A stretch of DNA of 64,000 bases, from assembly GCA_036273855.1 (NCBI GenBank), contig DASUGU010000086.1, positions 31,960 through 95,959 on the forward strand, read 5' to 3'. The number at the start of each line of letters is the position of its first letter. Within the stretch, counting starts at the first letter, position 1. Source of the DNA: DATEPR01 sp036273855 (GTDB lineage: Bacteria; Actinomycetota; Actinomycetes; Mycobacteriales; Pseudonocardiaceae). Made by a program: the position numbers and the translations under genes. The notes beneath the pieces were generated by a model. That model ran no database searches and had not been told where the DNA came from. It saw only the letters and a list, made by a program, of their open reading frames with translations. Positions 9,080-17,417 of this stretch are shown here, piece by piece.

Positions 9080-10353
9080 CCGAGACGTATCCGGACTCGT
9101 TCACCGGGGCACTTGACGAGATCGCGGCGGCCTACGAGCGGGTGCCGTTCTTCCGTGGTCACCTCGACCAGGCCGGGCTGCGGCCGCACCAGGTGTGCAC
9201 GCCGGCCCAGTTCCGCCGGATACCGGCCACCAGCAAGGTGGACTACCGGCGCAACTTCCCGACCGGCGTGCTGGTCGCCGGCACCACGCTGGCCGACCCG
9301 TTCGTGTTCCGCAGCCAGAGTTCGGGCACCACGGGGGAGCGGCTGCTCACCATCGCGCACAGCTACACCCTCGCCGAACGGATGACCACCACCAGCGCGG
9401 TGCATCCAGGGTTGAGTGCGGTCTTCGGATCCGCGACCGACCAGCGGATCTGCCGGTACGCGGCGCCGAACTGCTCGGACGTGGAGTGCGCGACACCGTT
9501 CACCACACCGGAGAGCCGGACCCTGCCGGACGGCACTCGCGTGCTCCCGGTGGCCCACGACCTGCTCAGCACCCCGGACAGCATGATCGACCAGGCGGTG
9601 TCCGAGATCGTGGACTACCGGCCGCATTGGCTCTACACCGACCCGATGCACCTGGCGTTCCTGGCCCGCAACCTGGCGTCCCGCGGCGTCGAACCACCGC
9701 CGGTCGGCGGGCTCGTGCTCACCTACAACCTGGTGACCGCCAGCGCCCGCCGCCAGGTGACCGACGTGTTCGGCGCGGCAGCGGTCTGCGAGGTCGTGTC
9801 CATGTCCGAACTCGGCTGGATGGGCATGGAATGCCCGGCCGGCTACGTGCACATGAACACGGACAGTTTCTACCTGGAGTTCCTGGTCGGCGACCGGCCG
9901 GCCGAACCGGGTGAGCTGGCCGAGCTGTATGTGACCAGCATCGGCGACGAGATCTCACCGCACCTGCGCTACCGCACCGGCGACCTGTTCACCCTGCTGG
10001 ACGGTCGATGCCCGTGTGGGCACGGCTATCCGAGGGTGGTGTTCCACGGGCGCGGCACGCATATGGTGCGGTCCGGCGGCCGGCCGGTGCTCACCCCACG
10101 ACAGCTGGACGACCTGATCGGGCCAGCCGAGTGGCTGCACGCCTACAAGCTGCGCCAGCTCGACGAGAACCGGGTGCGGCTGCGCTATGTGCCGAGCACT
10201 GGTGCGGCCGAACCGACCCACCCGCCGGACCTGGCCGACCGGCTCGCGGCCGCGCTCGGCCCCGACATCACGGCCACCGTCGAGCCCGTCGGCTACATCG
10301 AGTGCGAACGCTCCGGAAAGTTTCTCTGCTGTGTCTCGGAGGTGCGTCCATGA
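9076..10353 (+). CDS. PaaK-like adenylate-forming ligase
   Basis: 425 aa protein of the phenylacetate-CoA ligase / F390 synthetase family. It has the nucleotide-binding loop SSGTTGERLL (about residues 79-88), a YRTGDLF core near residue 300, and a Cys pair in RCPCGHGYPR. The family activates a carboxylic acid as an acyl-AMP and passes it to CoA or another thiol. Stand-alone members occur in biosynthetic clusters where they load unusual acids, but I cannot name the substrate. The ATG at 9076 overlaps the oxygenase stop and its own stop overlaps the next ATG, fixing its place in the operon. Confidence 0.87.
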   Translation: MTETYPDSFTGALDEIAAAYERVPFFRGHLDQAGLRPHQVCTPAQFRRIPATSKVDYRRNFPTGVLVAGTTLADPFVFRSQSSGTTGERLLTIAHSYTLAERMTTTSAVHPGLSAVFGSATDQRICRYAAPNCSDVECATPFTTPESRTLPDGTRVLPVAHDLLSTPDSMIDQAVSEIVDYRPHWLYTDPMHLAFLARNLASRGVEPPPVGGLVLTYNLVTASARRQVTDVFGAAAVCEVVSMSELGWMGMECPAGYVHMNTDSFYLEFLVGDRPAEPGELAELYVTSIGDEISPHLRYRTGDLFTLLDGRCPCGHGYPRVVFHGRGTHMVRSGGRPVLTPRQLDDLIGPAEWLHAYKLRQLDENRVRLRYVPSTGAAEPTHPPDLADRLAAALGPDITATVEPVGYIECERSGKFLCCVSEVRP

Positions 10354-11579
10354 CCAGTACGACCTCACCACTGGTCCCGGTCGGCTGGCGGCATGTCCGG
10401 GCCGACTTCCCGGTGCTGTCCCGGACCGTGGACGGCGTGCCGGTGGTGTACCTGGACAGCGCGGCCACCAGCCTCAAGCCGAGGGCGGTGACCGAGGCTG
10501 TGGTCCGCTACTACACCGAGGTCAGCGCGAACATCCACCGTGGCAAGCACATGCTGTCCGAGGAGGCGTCCGACGAGTACGAGCGGGCCAGGCAGCGGGT
10601 GGCCGAGTTCGTCGGCGCCCGGTCCGAGTCCGTGGTGTTCACGCCGGGCACCACGTACGGCGTGAACCTGGTCGCGGCCGGGCTCGGGCTGAGCGCGGAC
10701 GACGTGGTACTGGTCGGTGCGGACACCCACCACTCGCAGCAGTTGCCATGGCGGCGGCACGCCCGCGTCGAGTTCATCCCGGTCGGCACGGACGGCGCCG
10801 TGGACCTGGCCCGCTACGCCGAACTGCTGCGCCAACGGCCCAAGGTCGTGGCGATCACCCACTGCTCGAACGTCACCGGCCGGTACGCGCCGGTGGCCGC
10901 GATGGCCGGCCTGGCACGGGAACACGGCGCCCTGGTCGTCGTCGACGGTGCCCAGTCGGTGCCGCACCGGCCGGTCGACGTGGCCGCGCTGGGTGCCGAC
11001 GCGCTGGTGTTCTCCGCGCACAAGATGCTCGGCCCGACCGGCATCGGCGTGCTGGTCCTCGGCCCGTCGCTGATCGACCGGCTGCCGCCGTGGTCGACGG
11101 GCGGCGGGATGGTCGACTGGGTGGACACCGAGCAGGTGGTCTGGCGCCGGGCGCCGCACCGGTTCGAGGCCGGCACGCCCCATATCGCCGGCACCTACGG
11201 CCTGCGTGCCGCGGTGGACTACCTGGACGAACTGGGCATGGCCGAGGTGGCCGAACACGACCGCAGGCTGGGCGAACTGCTGAGCGCCGAAGCGGCGCGG
11301 CGGGACTACCTGTCGGTGCTCGGCCCGCTGTCCGGCGACCGGGGCGGCATCGTCAGCGTCGCCGTCCGGGGCCGCGCCGACCTGACCGAGTTGGCCCGCA
11401 TGCTCAGCGACTCGTTCGGGGTGATGTGCCGGACCGGCCACCACTGCGCGCAGCCCTACGTCGAGTCGTTCGGCCGCGGCCAGGTGCTGCGCATCTCCGG
11501 CTACGTCTACACGAACGAGCAGGACGTCCGCGCCGCGTTCGACGCGCTCGACCAAACCGTTCCGCTGCTCGGCGGATAA
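10350..11579 (+). CDS. SufS-like class V PLP enzyme (cysteine desulfurase fold)
   Basis: 409 aa aminotransferase class V protein. The PLP lysine is in SAHKMLGPTG and the desulfurase cysteine region RTGHHCAQPY is intact, so persulfide chemistry is possible. N-terminal YLDSAATSLKP is typical of SufS/CsdA. GGAGG lies 8 nt before the ATG, which overlaps the PaaK-like stop (ATGA). No SufU or SufE partner is nearby, so this is probably a pathway enzyme and not the housekeeping Fe-S system. It could deliver sulfur or act on a serine- or cysteine-derived unit; the sequence does not decide. Confidence 0.88.
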   Translation: MTSTTSPLVPVGWRHVRADFPVLSRTVDGVPVVYLDSAATSLKPRAVTEAVVRYYTEVSANIHRGKHMLSEEASDEYERARQRVAEFVGARSESVVFTPGTTYGVNLVAAGLGLSADDVVLVGADTHHSQQLPWRRHARVEFIPVGTDGAVDLARYAELLRQRPKVVAITHCSNVTGRYAPVAAMAGLAREHGALVVVDGAQSVPHRPVDVAALGADALVFSAHKMLGPTGIGVLVLGPSLIDRLPPWSTGGGMVDWVDTEQVVWRRAPHRFEAGTPHIAGTYGLRAAVDYLDELGMAEVAEHDRRLGELLSAEAARRDYLSVLGPLSGDRGGIVSVAVRGRADLTELARMLSDSFGVMCRTGHHCAQPYVESFGRGQVLRISGYVYTNEQDVRAAFDALDQTVPLLGG

Positions 11580-11601
11580 CTGCTAGGACAAGGAGAACCC
11601 G

Positions 11602-12285
11602 ATGACCCGGAACACCGACGAGGCCGGACTCGGCCGGCGCAGCCTGCTCCGGCACGGCCTGATGCTGGGCGGCGCGGCGGCACTGGCCGCACCACTGTTG
11701 GGCGCCGGCACGGCCAACGCGGCCCCCGATGTCGACAAGACCGTGCACCGCAAGCCGAATCTCGTGCTGGACATCGCGATGGACGGCCCGAGCCTGCTGG
11801 TCAACCCAGGCCCGAACGTGGACTTCGGCGACCTGCGGGGCAGCACGTTCTACGTCGAGGGACCCATCTACCCCGGCTTCAGCATCCCCGACGAGTCCAC
11901 GGACTGGGACGCCACCCAGCACACCGACCGGCAGATCGGCACCTGGTTCGGCATGGGCCAGTTCATGTTCTTCCCCGGCCGCCCCAATCCCCACCTGTTC
12001 TCGACGCACACGTACGTGTTCGGCGACATCACCCCCGACAACAATTTCCCGCAGGACCAGTTCTCCTCGATCGGCACCGAAGCCTCGCTCGACCAGGACA
12101 CCAAGCCGTCCACCCGGTCCATCGTCGGCGGCGCCGGCCGCTTCTTCAGCCAGTCCGGCCAAATCTCCCTGTACGGCAACGGAGCCAACGTGACCATCGA
12201 GGATGTCCTCGGCGTCGCCCGCCCCGCCCCCAACCTGCGACTGTTCTGCTACTTCGCCGACAACGGCCACGGCAACGGTCACTGA
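11602..12285 (+). CDS. Tat-exported protein, beta-barrel-like, function unknown
   Basis: 227 aa. The N-terminus has a twin-arginine signal (GRRSLLRHG), a hydrophobic stretch rich in Ala and Leu, and a cleavage-like site after GTANA (about residue 37). The mature part is rich in aromatic and beta-forming residues and faintly recalls the allene-oxide-cyclase/dirigent barrel; I hold that loosely. AAGGAG sits 7 nt before the ATG. It is the last gene of the plus-strand operon, 22 nt after the PLP gene. Folding before Tat export suggests a cofactor or a late extracellular tailoring or binding role. Confidence 0.75.
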   Translation: MTRNTDEAGLGRRSLLRHGLMLGGAAALAAPLLGAGTANAAPDVDKTVHRKPNLVLDIAMDGPSLLVNPGPNVDFGDLRGSTFYVEGPIYPGFSIPDESTDWDATQHTDRQIGTWFGMGQFMFFPGRPNPHLFSTHTYVFGDITPDNNFPQDQFSSIGTEASLDQDTKPSTRSIVGGAGRFFSQSGQISLYGNGANVTIEDVLGVARPAPNLRLFCYFADNGHGNGH

Positions 12286-12556
12286 CCCCGTCGCCGCCGC
12301 AGGCGGCCGGACCGGCGCCCACCCGGCCCGGCCACCTGCGTGCGATCGAGGCCAGGGACACCAACGCCCACACGGCTTCCAGGAGCACGAACCCCCATTC
12401 ACCGCCGACCACGGCGGTGGCCGCGAGCACCGCCGACCCCACCGCGTTCGGGACCAGGTACCGGAAGCTGGATTGATCGAACAGTCTCGCCTGCGCGGCG
12501 ACGAACGCACCCAGGATCAGCAGCGAGCCGACCACCTGGACGATCTGGAACAACAT
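12146..12556 (-). CDS. Small membrane protein, CBU_0592-like
   Basis: 136 aa. Residues 1-75 form two to three hydrophobic segments with GSLLILGAF, YLVPNAVGSAVLA and WGFVLLEAVWALVSL, the pattern of the CBU_0592 family (usually 75-90 aa). The start at 12556 is chosen because GGTGGAG lies 6 nt upstream on the minus strand. The C-terminal 60 residues look unlike the family and run 140 nt into the convergent Tat-protein gene, so the stop may have been lost and the tail may not be functional. Confidence 0.6.
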   Translation of the reverse strand: MLFQIVQVVGSLLILGAFVAAQARLFDQSSFRYLVPNAVGSAVLAATAVVGGEWGFVLLEAVWALVSLASIARRWPGRVGAGPAACGGDGVSDRCRGRCRRSSRTVAGWGRGGRRRGHPRWSRWLRCRTGRFGRTG

Positions 12557-12875
12557 GACGGGCTCCACCCACACCGTCTTGTCGCTGACCGGGTACGGCG
12601 TGCCTCGTCCGAAACCCGCGTCCCGCGGGTCTCCACCCCATGGTGCCTGTTCGGACGCGTCGGTGGGTGGTCAGATCGGTCACCATCGTTACGGACCGGC
12701 GCCGAAGCCGTACGCGACGAAGTAGGGCGCCCGCGTGGTTTCGTGCGAAGGCAGGTGCCTCATGCGCCGCCGTTGAGCCGCTCCCGATGAGCCCGGTCGG
12801 GCTCTCCAGTCCGCGGAGCGCGGCGGCCGACCCGTAAGCCCGGCTCGCTTCGCGTTTCCTTGTGAGGTGAGCTTG
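12557..12875. other. Intergenic region with a G+C hairpin
   Basis: No convincing gene. A compact inverted repeat GAGCCC-N4-GGGCTC lies at 12789-12804, about 70 nt before the permease start; it could be a terminator of upstream transcription or part of the permease leader. I see no recognisable riboswitch core. Confidence 0.4.
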
Positions 12876-13137
12876 ATGGATTCTTCACTGACCATGCCCG
12901 CTCGCCGGATCGCTCCGGCGGCGGTGGTCGGTACCGTGGTTCTGTTCCTGTTGCTCGTGCTCGGTCTGCTGTGGGCGAAATGGATTCCCTACGGGCAGAA
13001 GGCCCAGGGGCTGAGCGTGACGCACTCGTGGTCCGGTGCGTCGATCTTCTCGTCGGCAGGCGCCACGCCCAGCTTGCCCGGCGCCGGGGACTTCACTGTC
13101 GCGTATGGATAGTCGGTGTGGAAGGCGGCCGTCGTCG
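12876..13137 (+). pseudogene. Truncated permease (UPF0718/DUF318-like), nonsense mutation
   Basis: ATG at 12876, 8 nt after GAGG. The protein begins with one clean transmembrane helix (AAVVGTVVLFLLLVLGLLWA) then AKWIPYG, SVTHSWSGASI and FTVAYG, which match the N-terminus of the UPF0718 predicted permeases as I remember them. An in-frame TAG at 13110 stops it, yet the same frame continues with SVWKAAVVG, the residues expected next in the family, up to about 13137. There the sequence changes abruptly to integrase sequence on the other strand. So the gene has a nonsense codon and has lost its 3' part. Confidence 0.6.
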
Positions 13138-13685
13138 GTCTCGGTGTGCAGCCGCAGCAGCAGTGTGTCCAACGCCGGATCGTTACCGGTAGTGGCGGCG
13201 ATCTGGTTGATCTCGGCCAGGCGGGTGTCGGCGATCGCGTGGCGCGTGGTGGGTAGTCGGCGGGGTTTGTCGACCTTGCGGGCGGGGTTGGCCTGGGTGG
13301 TGATCCAGCCGTCGTCCTCGGCCCGCCGGTATATACACCGCAGGGCGGCGATCAGGTGTTCGGCCGCGCAGCGCCCGCCCCGGGCGTTGCGGCGAGCCAC
13401 GACGTGGGTCTTAACGTGCTCGCGCAGGGCCCGAACCTCCGACGGGGTGATCTCGTCCAGACGCCGCTCGCCCCACTGATCGAGGATGTTGTTTTCAATA
13501 GGTGCCATACACCCGGCGGGTGCTCTCACTGACTGAGCCGGCGACGACCGGGATGTATTCGGCGAACGTCGGCACGGCCGGGCGTGCCGACGGGGCGGTG
13601 AGCAGATCCTCGGCAGATAGACCCATCCGGGATAGCAGCAGTCGTTCAGCGTCCACAGTGTCGGCGTACGTGTTCGTAATGTGCG
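13137..13685 (-). pseudogene. Integrase copy 1, N-terminal half, frameshifted and truncated
   Basis: Remnant of a tyrosine recombinase closely related to the intact one at 14398-15444. The first part (about 13680-13500) reads DAERLLLSRMGLSAEDLL and ends STRRVYGTY-stop where the intact copy has STRRLYGTYW. One frame over, the homology goes on with QWGERRLDEIT, then VARRNARGGRCAAEH and LDTLLLRLHTET. A single-base insertion near 13493 explains the shift. At about 13137 homology stops and permease sequence begins, so the catalytic Arg, His-x-x-Arg and Tyr are all missing. It cannot recombine. Confidence 0.75.
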
Positions 13686-13689
13686 GTCA

Positions 13690-14060
13690 CCCCGCCAGGA
13701 CGTCATCGCCTGGTGCAGCGCGGACAGTGGATACACGGCCAGGTGGTGCTCGCGTGGGGTCGCGACCAGCAGCACCCGATCGCCAGGGTGGACGCCGATC
13801 CTGTCGCGGGCCGGGGCCGGGAGGGTGATGAGGGACCTGGCGGTCAGGCTGATCAGCCCGTCCTCGTCGTGGCACAGCTCGATCATCTGCGCATCGGCGG
13901 TGAGGGTCAGGTGATCGCCCGGCGCCCAGCCCAGCGCGTCGGTGATGGTGCGGTCGGCGACGCGGCCGGAGGCGTCCAGTCGGCTCATGCCGTACACGAG
14001 CTCGATCGGTGTGCGACGCGCGGGTGCAGGTATGGGTGCCAGCGGGAGCGGCCGGCGCGG
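13690..14060 (-). pseudogene. AbrB/SpoVT-like gene, copy 1, upstream of dead integrase
   Basis: The reading frame encodes YGMSRLDASGRVADRTI, LTADAQMIELCHDEDG, LITLPAPARDRIGVHPGDRVLL and a C-terminal YPLSALHQAM. This parallels the intact neighbour at 15431-16057 (YGIGRVDPSGRVSERHI, LVIPLTARRHCDIEASDHVLL), so the AbrB-plus-integrase module is duplicated. The frame is still open and merges without a clear start into the att region upstream, and its partner is broken, so it is scored as a remnant. A residual DNA-binding product cannot be excluded. Confidence 0.55.
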
Positions 14061-14200
14061 TGCTCGAGTCAAGGCACCCGGGCGGGCCCTGCTGGAGGGC
14101 ACGACCGGGGCGATGACCTGGGGGAAGGGCGCGTCGACCGGCGCACCGGGCGCGCGTGTGTTCAAGGACTGCGAGAAATCGGGGAGATCACATCGATTCG

Positions 14201-14232
14201 GGTGTCCGAGGGGGGACTTGAACCCCCACCCC
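14201..14232 (-). other. tRNA 3'-end fragment, probable attachment site (att)
   Basis: On the minus strand this reads as a perfect T-arm, GGGGG-TTCAAGT-CCCCC (14211-14227), followed by the acceptor strand CTCGGAC (14204-14210), discriminator A and CC. The implied partner acceptor strand GTCCGAG and A73 fit tRNA-Leu best. No D-arm or anticodon arm follows on the 5' side; hairpins and integrase sequence stand there instead. A displaced tRNA 3' end next to an integrase is the classic scar of insertion into a tRNA gene. The whole tRNA should lie at the far end of the element, outside this window. Confidence 0.65.
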
Positions 14233-14236
14233 GGGG

Positions 14237-14280
14237 AGATTTCCCTTCGGCTGGGAAGATTTCCCCTTGTTGGGGAAATC
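14237..14280. repeat. Direct and inverted GATTTCCC repeats beside att
   Basis: AGATTTCCC occurs at 14237-14245 and again at 14257-14265, and a perfect hairpin GATTTCCCC-TTGTT-GGGGAAATC fills 14258-14280. The set lies between the tRNA fragment and the integrase 3' end, where integrase arm-type sites usually sit. It may instead be a terminator for the integrase transcript. Confidence 0.45.
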
Positions 14281-14397
14281 ATACTGGCCACGGTACCAAG
14301 CCGGTCACTGCTGCGCCAGTTGGGTTCCTCGGCGTGTCGCATGAATGTGCGTCGCCTGTGGATGACGTGTGGTACGGAAGGTCTATTGAGGACTCGT

Positions 14398-15444
14398 TCA
14401 CGGAACGGTCGCGAGTGGATGGGGCTCTCCGGTCAGTGCGGCGAGTGCGGTTGCGACTTCATGCACGCTGGCTCGGATGTAGGTTGCAGTCGCGCTCGGG
14501 TTGTGGCCGTGGTCGGTATGGCCGGCGTAGGCGTGGGCGACCGCATAGCCGAAGTTGCGTTCGACCCAGGTGAGGGTCGTGTGGCGCAGCCAGTGGGTGC
14601 TGATCTGTTGGGTCGCGACCCAGGGAAGGTGACGGCCGAGGCGTTCCCAGAGGTGGTCGTAGCGCCGTGCGGTGATGGGCTGGCCGTTGGCGTACCGCAG
14701 GAGCCTGTGATTTGACTCTAGTCCGCCGCGACTGTCGCCGTGGGCAACAAGGTGCGCCATCAGCGTTGGCGACACGGGCTGCCACCGCATTGTCCCGCCC
14801 TTTTCGTGAAGCTGGATCAGGCACTGGTGTTCGTCCAGGTCCGTCGGTGTAAGGGCGAGAGCGCCACCTCGGCGGCAAGCCGTCTCGACATGTAGCCGGA
14901 TGAGCAGCGCGTCGAGTGCGGGGTCGTTGCCGGTGGTCGCTGCGACATGGCTGATCTCGTCGAGCCGGGTGTCCGGGAGTGCCCGGCGGGTGCTCGGTAG
15001 TCGGCGTGGTTTGGCCGCCCGTTTGGCGGGGTTGTCGGTGTCGTTGAGGATTCCGTCGGCGACGGCGTGATTGTAGACGCAGCGCAGGGCGGAGATGGTG
15101 TGCTCGGCCGCGCTGCGCCCGCCGCGGGCGTTGCGTCGTTCCACCACGGTCGTCTTGGCAGCTTCGGCGAGTTGGCTGATCTCTAGGGCGGTCACGTTGG
15201 TGAGTTGCCGTGGTCCCCACGCCCTGATGACGCGGTTCCAGTAGGTGCCGTAGAGCCGACGTGTGCCTGGGCTGACGGCCTGGGCGACGCGGGGGATGTA
15301 GTCGACGAACGTGGGAACGTTGTGCCGGTCATCGGGGATGGCGAGAAGATCGGCTGGTGTGACGCCGAGTTTGGCCAGGAGCAGTCGTGCTGCGTCAATG
15401 TCGCCGGGCTGCGACGTCCGGGCTACGGAGTCATGACTGCTCAT
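14398..15444 (-). CDS. int: Tyrosine recombinase (integrase), intact
   Basis: 348 aa site-specific recombinase that would integrate and excise the element. An N-terminal core-binding domain (VPTFVDYIPRVAQ, residues about 48-60) precedes a catalytic domain with the family residues: Arg in ACRRGGAL (about 196), THWLRHTTLT (His-x-x-Arg near 286-289), AYAGHTD (about 309) and the nucleophile Tyr in SATATYIRAS (about 323). It follows the AbrB-like gene with a 14-nt overlap, and the promoter at 16194-16230 probably drives both. Its 3' end points at the tRNA fragment 166 nt away, the usual layout at an element end. Confidence 0.92.
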   Translation of the reverse strand: MSSHDSVARTSQPGDIDAARLLLAKLGVTPADLLAIPDDRHNVPTFVDYIPRVAQAVSPGTRRLYGTYWNRVIRAWGPRQLTNVTALEISQLAEAAKTTVVERRNARGGRSAAEHTISALRCVYNHAVADGILNDTDNPAKRAAKPRRLPSTRRALPDTRLDEISHVAATTGNDPALDALLIRLHVETACRRGGALALTPTDLDEHQCLIQLHEKGGTMRWQPVSPTLMAHLVAHGDSRGGLESNHRLLRYANGQPITARRYDHLWERLGRHLPWVATQQISTHWLRHTTLTWVERNFGYAVAHAYAGHTDHGHNPSATATYIRASVHEVATALAALTGEPHPLATVP

Positions 15445-16057
15445 GGTGCGTTGCGTTCGTCGATGCGTGGTGGTGGACGAGCATGTCGTCCAGGACGGCG
15501 AGCGTGTGCACGATGACGATGCCGTATTCGGGTGCTGCCGCGAGCAGGACGTGATCGCTGGCCTCGATGTCGCAGTGCCGGCGGGCGGTCAGCGGAATCA
15601 CGAGGCGTTGCGTGGGGGATATAGCAACCGGGCCGTCGTCAGCGGCGCGGATGACCAGGCCGCGAGTGATCAGGGCGATGTCGAGGCGTTGTCCCGGCTT
15701 CCAGTGGAGGGCGTGGACGATGTGGCGTTCGGAGACTCGTCCAGATGGGTCGACGCGCCCGATGCCGTACAGCATGGACGTGTCGCGGGGCAGGCGGTGC
15801 AGTTCGGTCAACGGCAGCGGTCGAATAGGCTCGGTTACCCGCGTGCGCCACGCCGGCAACGCCAGTGCGGCCACGATGTCGCTCGCGGTCGTGGGCACGT
15901 CGTCGTGCCGCGATGTCGGGCAAGGTCGTTGCCACAGCGGAGAACGGCGGCGTGCCGATTGTACGGCGCCGTGAGTCGCCTGCCCCCTCGTGTCGTCAAG
16001 TTTAGATCCACTCAACAGAGTGGTCGGTGTTGTTGTCCTGTGCTGCTGGGCGTCCAT
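15431..16057 (-). CDS. AbrB/SpoVT-like DNA-binding protein paired with the integrase
   Basis: 208 aa from the ATG at 16057, chosen for GGGGAGG just upstream; the frame is open to an ATG at 16189, but that lies at the predicted transcription start. Two swapped-hairpin-like segments (YGIGRVDPSGRVSERHIV near residue 105 and LVIPLTARRHCDIEASD near 150) give an AbrB look. A tight overlap with the integrase suggests a directionality or regulatory partner. The same pair is duplicated and decayed at 13.1-14.1 kb, so the two genes travel as a unit. Confidence 0.7.
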   Translation of the reverse strand: MDAQQHRTTTPTTLLSGSKLDDTRGQATHGAVQSARRRSPLWQRPCPTSRHDDVPTTASDIVAALALPAWRTRVTEPIRPLPLTELHRLPRDTSMLYGIGRVDPSGRVSERHIVHALHWKPGQRLDIALITRGLVIRAADDGPVAISPTQRLVIPLTARRHCDIEASDHVLLAAAPEYGIVIVHTLAVLDDMLVHHHASTNATHHEQS

Positions 16058-16193
16058 CGGCCCTCCCCGTCCGTGGCGCTTCCCCGCTGGTGTCGTGACA
16101 ACCCCGGTGCCGACTCCCTTCGTGGTGGTCGGGTTGTCGGATGTGCCGCTGGCTACTCCTCGCAGTTGAGCTTCAGTTTCCCTTTCCATCCAC

Positions 16194-16230
16194 AGGGTAG
16201 TCTATCTTGACTATATGTCAACTGAAGCTG
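16194..16230 (-). promoter_or_regulatory. Promoter with operator-like inverted repeat, integrase operon
   Basis: Minus-strand -35 TTGACA (16221-16216), 16-nt spacer, -10 TACCCT (16199-16194). The -35 overlaps an inverted repeat CAGCT-N2-AGTTG (16219-16230). The same arrangement is found at 35997-36033 and 42200-42236. Confidence 0.7.
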
Positions 16231-16346
16231 GATCTTCTGGTAAGGTCTCATGCGGGTTGTGACAGGCCCAGCGCGGCGAAGGCGAGCCTGGCCAATCGAT
16301 ACAGCGAACGGATAGGTAAGGATACGAAACGATATGAGGGTTCGTG

Positions 16347-17417
16347 ATGAGCGTTGAGACCACGACGGCCGGCAGCACCAGCCGAGGTCGGTGCACCTAC
16401 CCCGGTTGTACTCGACCGCCGCGCCGCCGTGCTGGCGACAAGGGCGGCAAGCCGCCGATCTACTGCGATCTGCTCAACGAGAACACCGGCAAGTACGCGC
16501 ATACCCCTGTCACTGCCCGCCGAGAGGAACAACGCCGTACACGTCAGACGGGCACGAACGGTCGGGGCAGTCCGGCCGTCTCAGCCGAGCAGACCAGTGC
16601 AACCATCACGGTGGAGACCGGGCGGTCTGCAACCGTCGCACGGGAACGTGCCGCGAGCCTGCTGGAGCAGTTCCAGATCGAAGCCGCTGGCCTGGCCAGG
16701 ACCATCACCACCGCGCTTGCGGAGTTCACGGCAGCGGCCGATCCAGAACTGGTGCGCGCCGAATTGGACGATGCGCACCGCCATGTGGAGCGCATCCAGT
16801 TCGAGGCCACCGAGCAAGTCAAGGATGCGCAGCGGGAACGCGACCAGGCGACGAACGCGGCCCATCAGCTCGTGAAGGACCTCGACGAGGCCATCGAGGT
16901 ACGCGATCAGGCGATCGACGACCTGGAACGCGCCGAGCGGCAACGTGACGAGGCGACAGCGGCCGCTGAGCAAGCCCACGAGGACGCGGCGGCAGTCATC
17001 GCCCAGTCGCAGCAGGACGTTGAAGCCGAGATCGACAAGGTACGCCAAGGGACGGCGGCCGAGCTAGCTCAGATTCGGGCAGAGGCCGCCGAGCAGATCA
17101 CGGCGGCACAACGGGAGCGGGACGTGGCGACGGTGGCGGCGAGCCGAGCCGAGGCGATCGCCCAACGCGCTGTGGACGATGCTGAACGCTTCCGAACCGA
17201 AATGGGTGACCTTCGGCGCGAGCACAAAAAAGAACTCGCTGACATGCGTGCTGATGGCAAGGCGGGTCTGGCCGACCAAGCTGCGCAGCTTCGAGACGTC
17301 TACGAAGCCGAGATCACCAGGCTGACCCACCAGATCGCCACCATGGCCGCTGCTCAGACCCACCTCGTAACCAGGGACCAGCAAGGCAGCGAGGAAGCCG
17401 CAGCGGCCCAGCGTTAG
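16347..17417 (+). CDS. Zinc-finger plus long coiled-coil protein, KfrA-like
   Basis: 356 aa from the ATG at 16347, 6 nt after GAGGG. Residues about 15-50 contain CTYPGC, a later YC and a His, a plausible small zinc site common to many actinobacterial element proteins. From about 95 to 345 the chain is Ala, Glu, Arg and Gln rich with almost no Pro or Gly, a long coiled coil. The shape resembles KfrA-type plasmid proteins, which help segregation or autoregulate. It is divergent from the integrase operon, and the operator at 16219-16230 lies between them. Confidence 0.65.
   Translation: MSVETTTAGSTSRGRCTYPGCTRPPRRRAGDKGGKPPIYCDLLNENTGKYAHTPVTARREEQRRTRQTGTNGRGSPAVSAEQTSATITVETGRSATVARERAASLLEQFQIEAAGLARTITTALAEFTAAADPELVRAELDDAHRHVERIQFEATEQVKDAQRERDQATNAAHQLVKDLDEAIEVRDQAIDDLERAERQRDEATAAAEQAHEDAAAVIAQSQQDVEAEIDKVRQGTAAELAQIRAEAAEQITAAQRERDVATVAASRAEAIAQRAVDDAERFRTEMGDLRREHKKELADMRADGKAGLADQAAQLRDVYEAEITRLTHQIATMAAAQTHLVTRDQQGSEEAAAAQR

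Noticed and set aside
12700..12870. Structured-looking leader before the permease, considered as a riboswitch
   Set aside because: No cobalamin, M-box or other known core sequence could be recognised; only one short hairpin.
14237..14280. Repeated GATTTCCC units considered as a CRISPR array
   Set aside because: Only two short direct units and one inverted unit, no regular spacers and no cas genes in the window.
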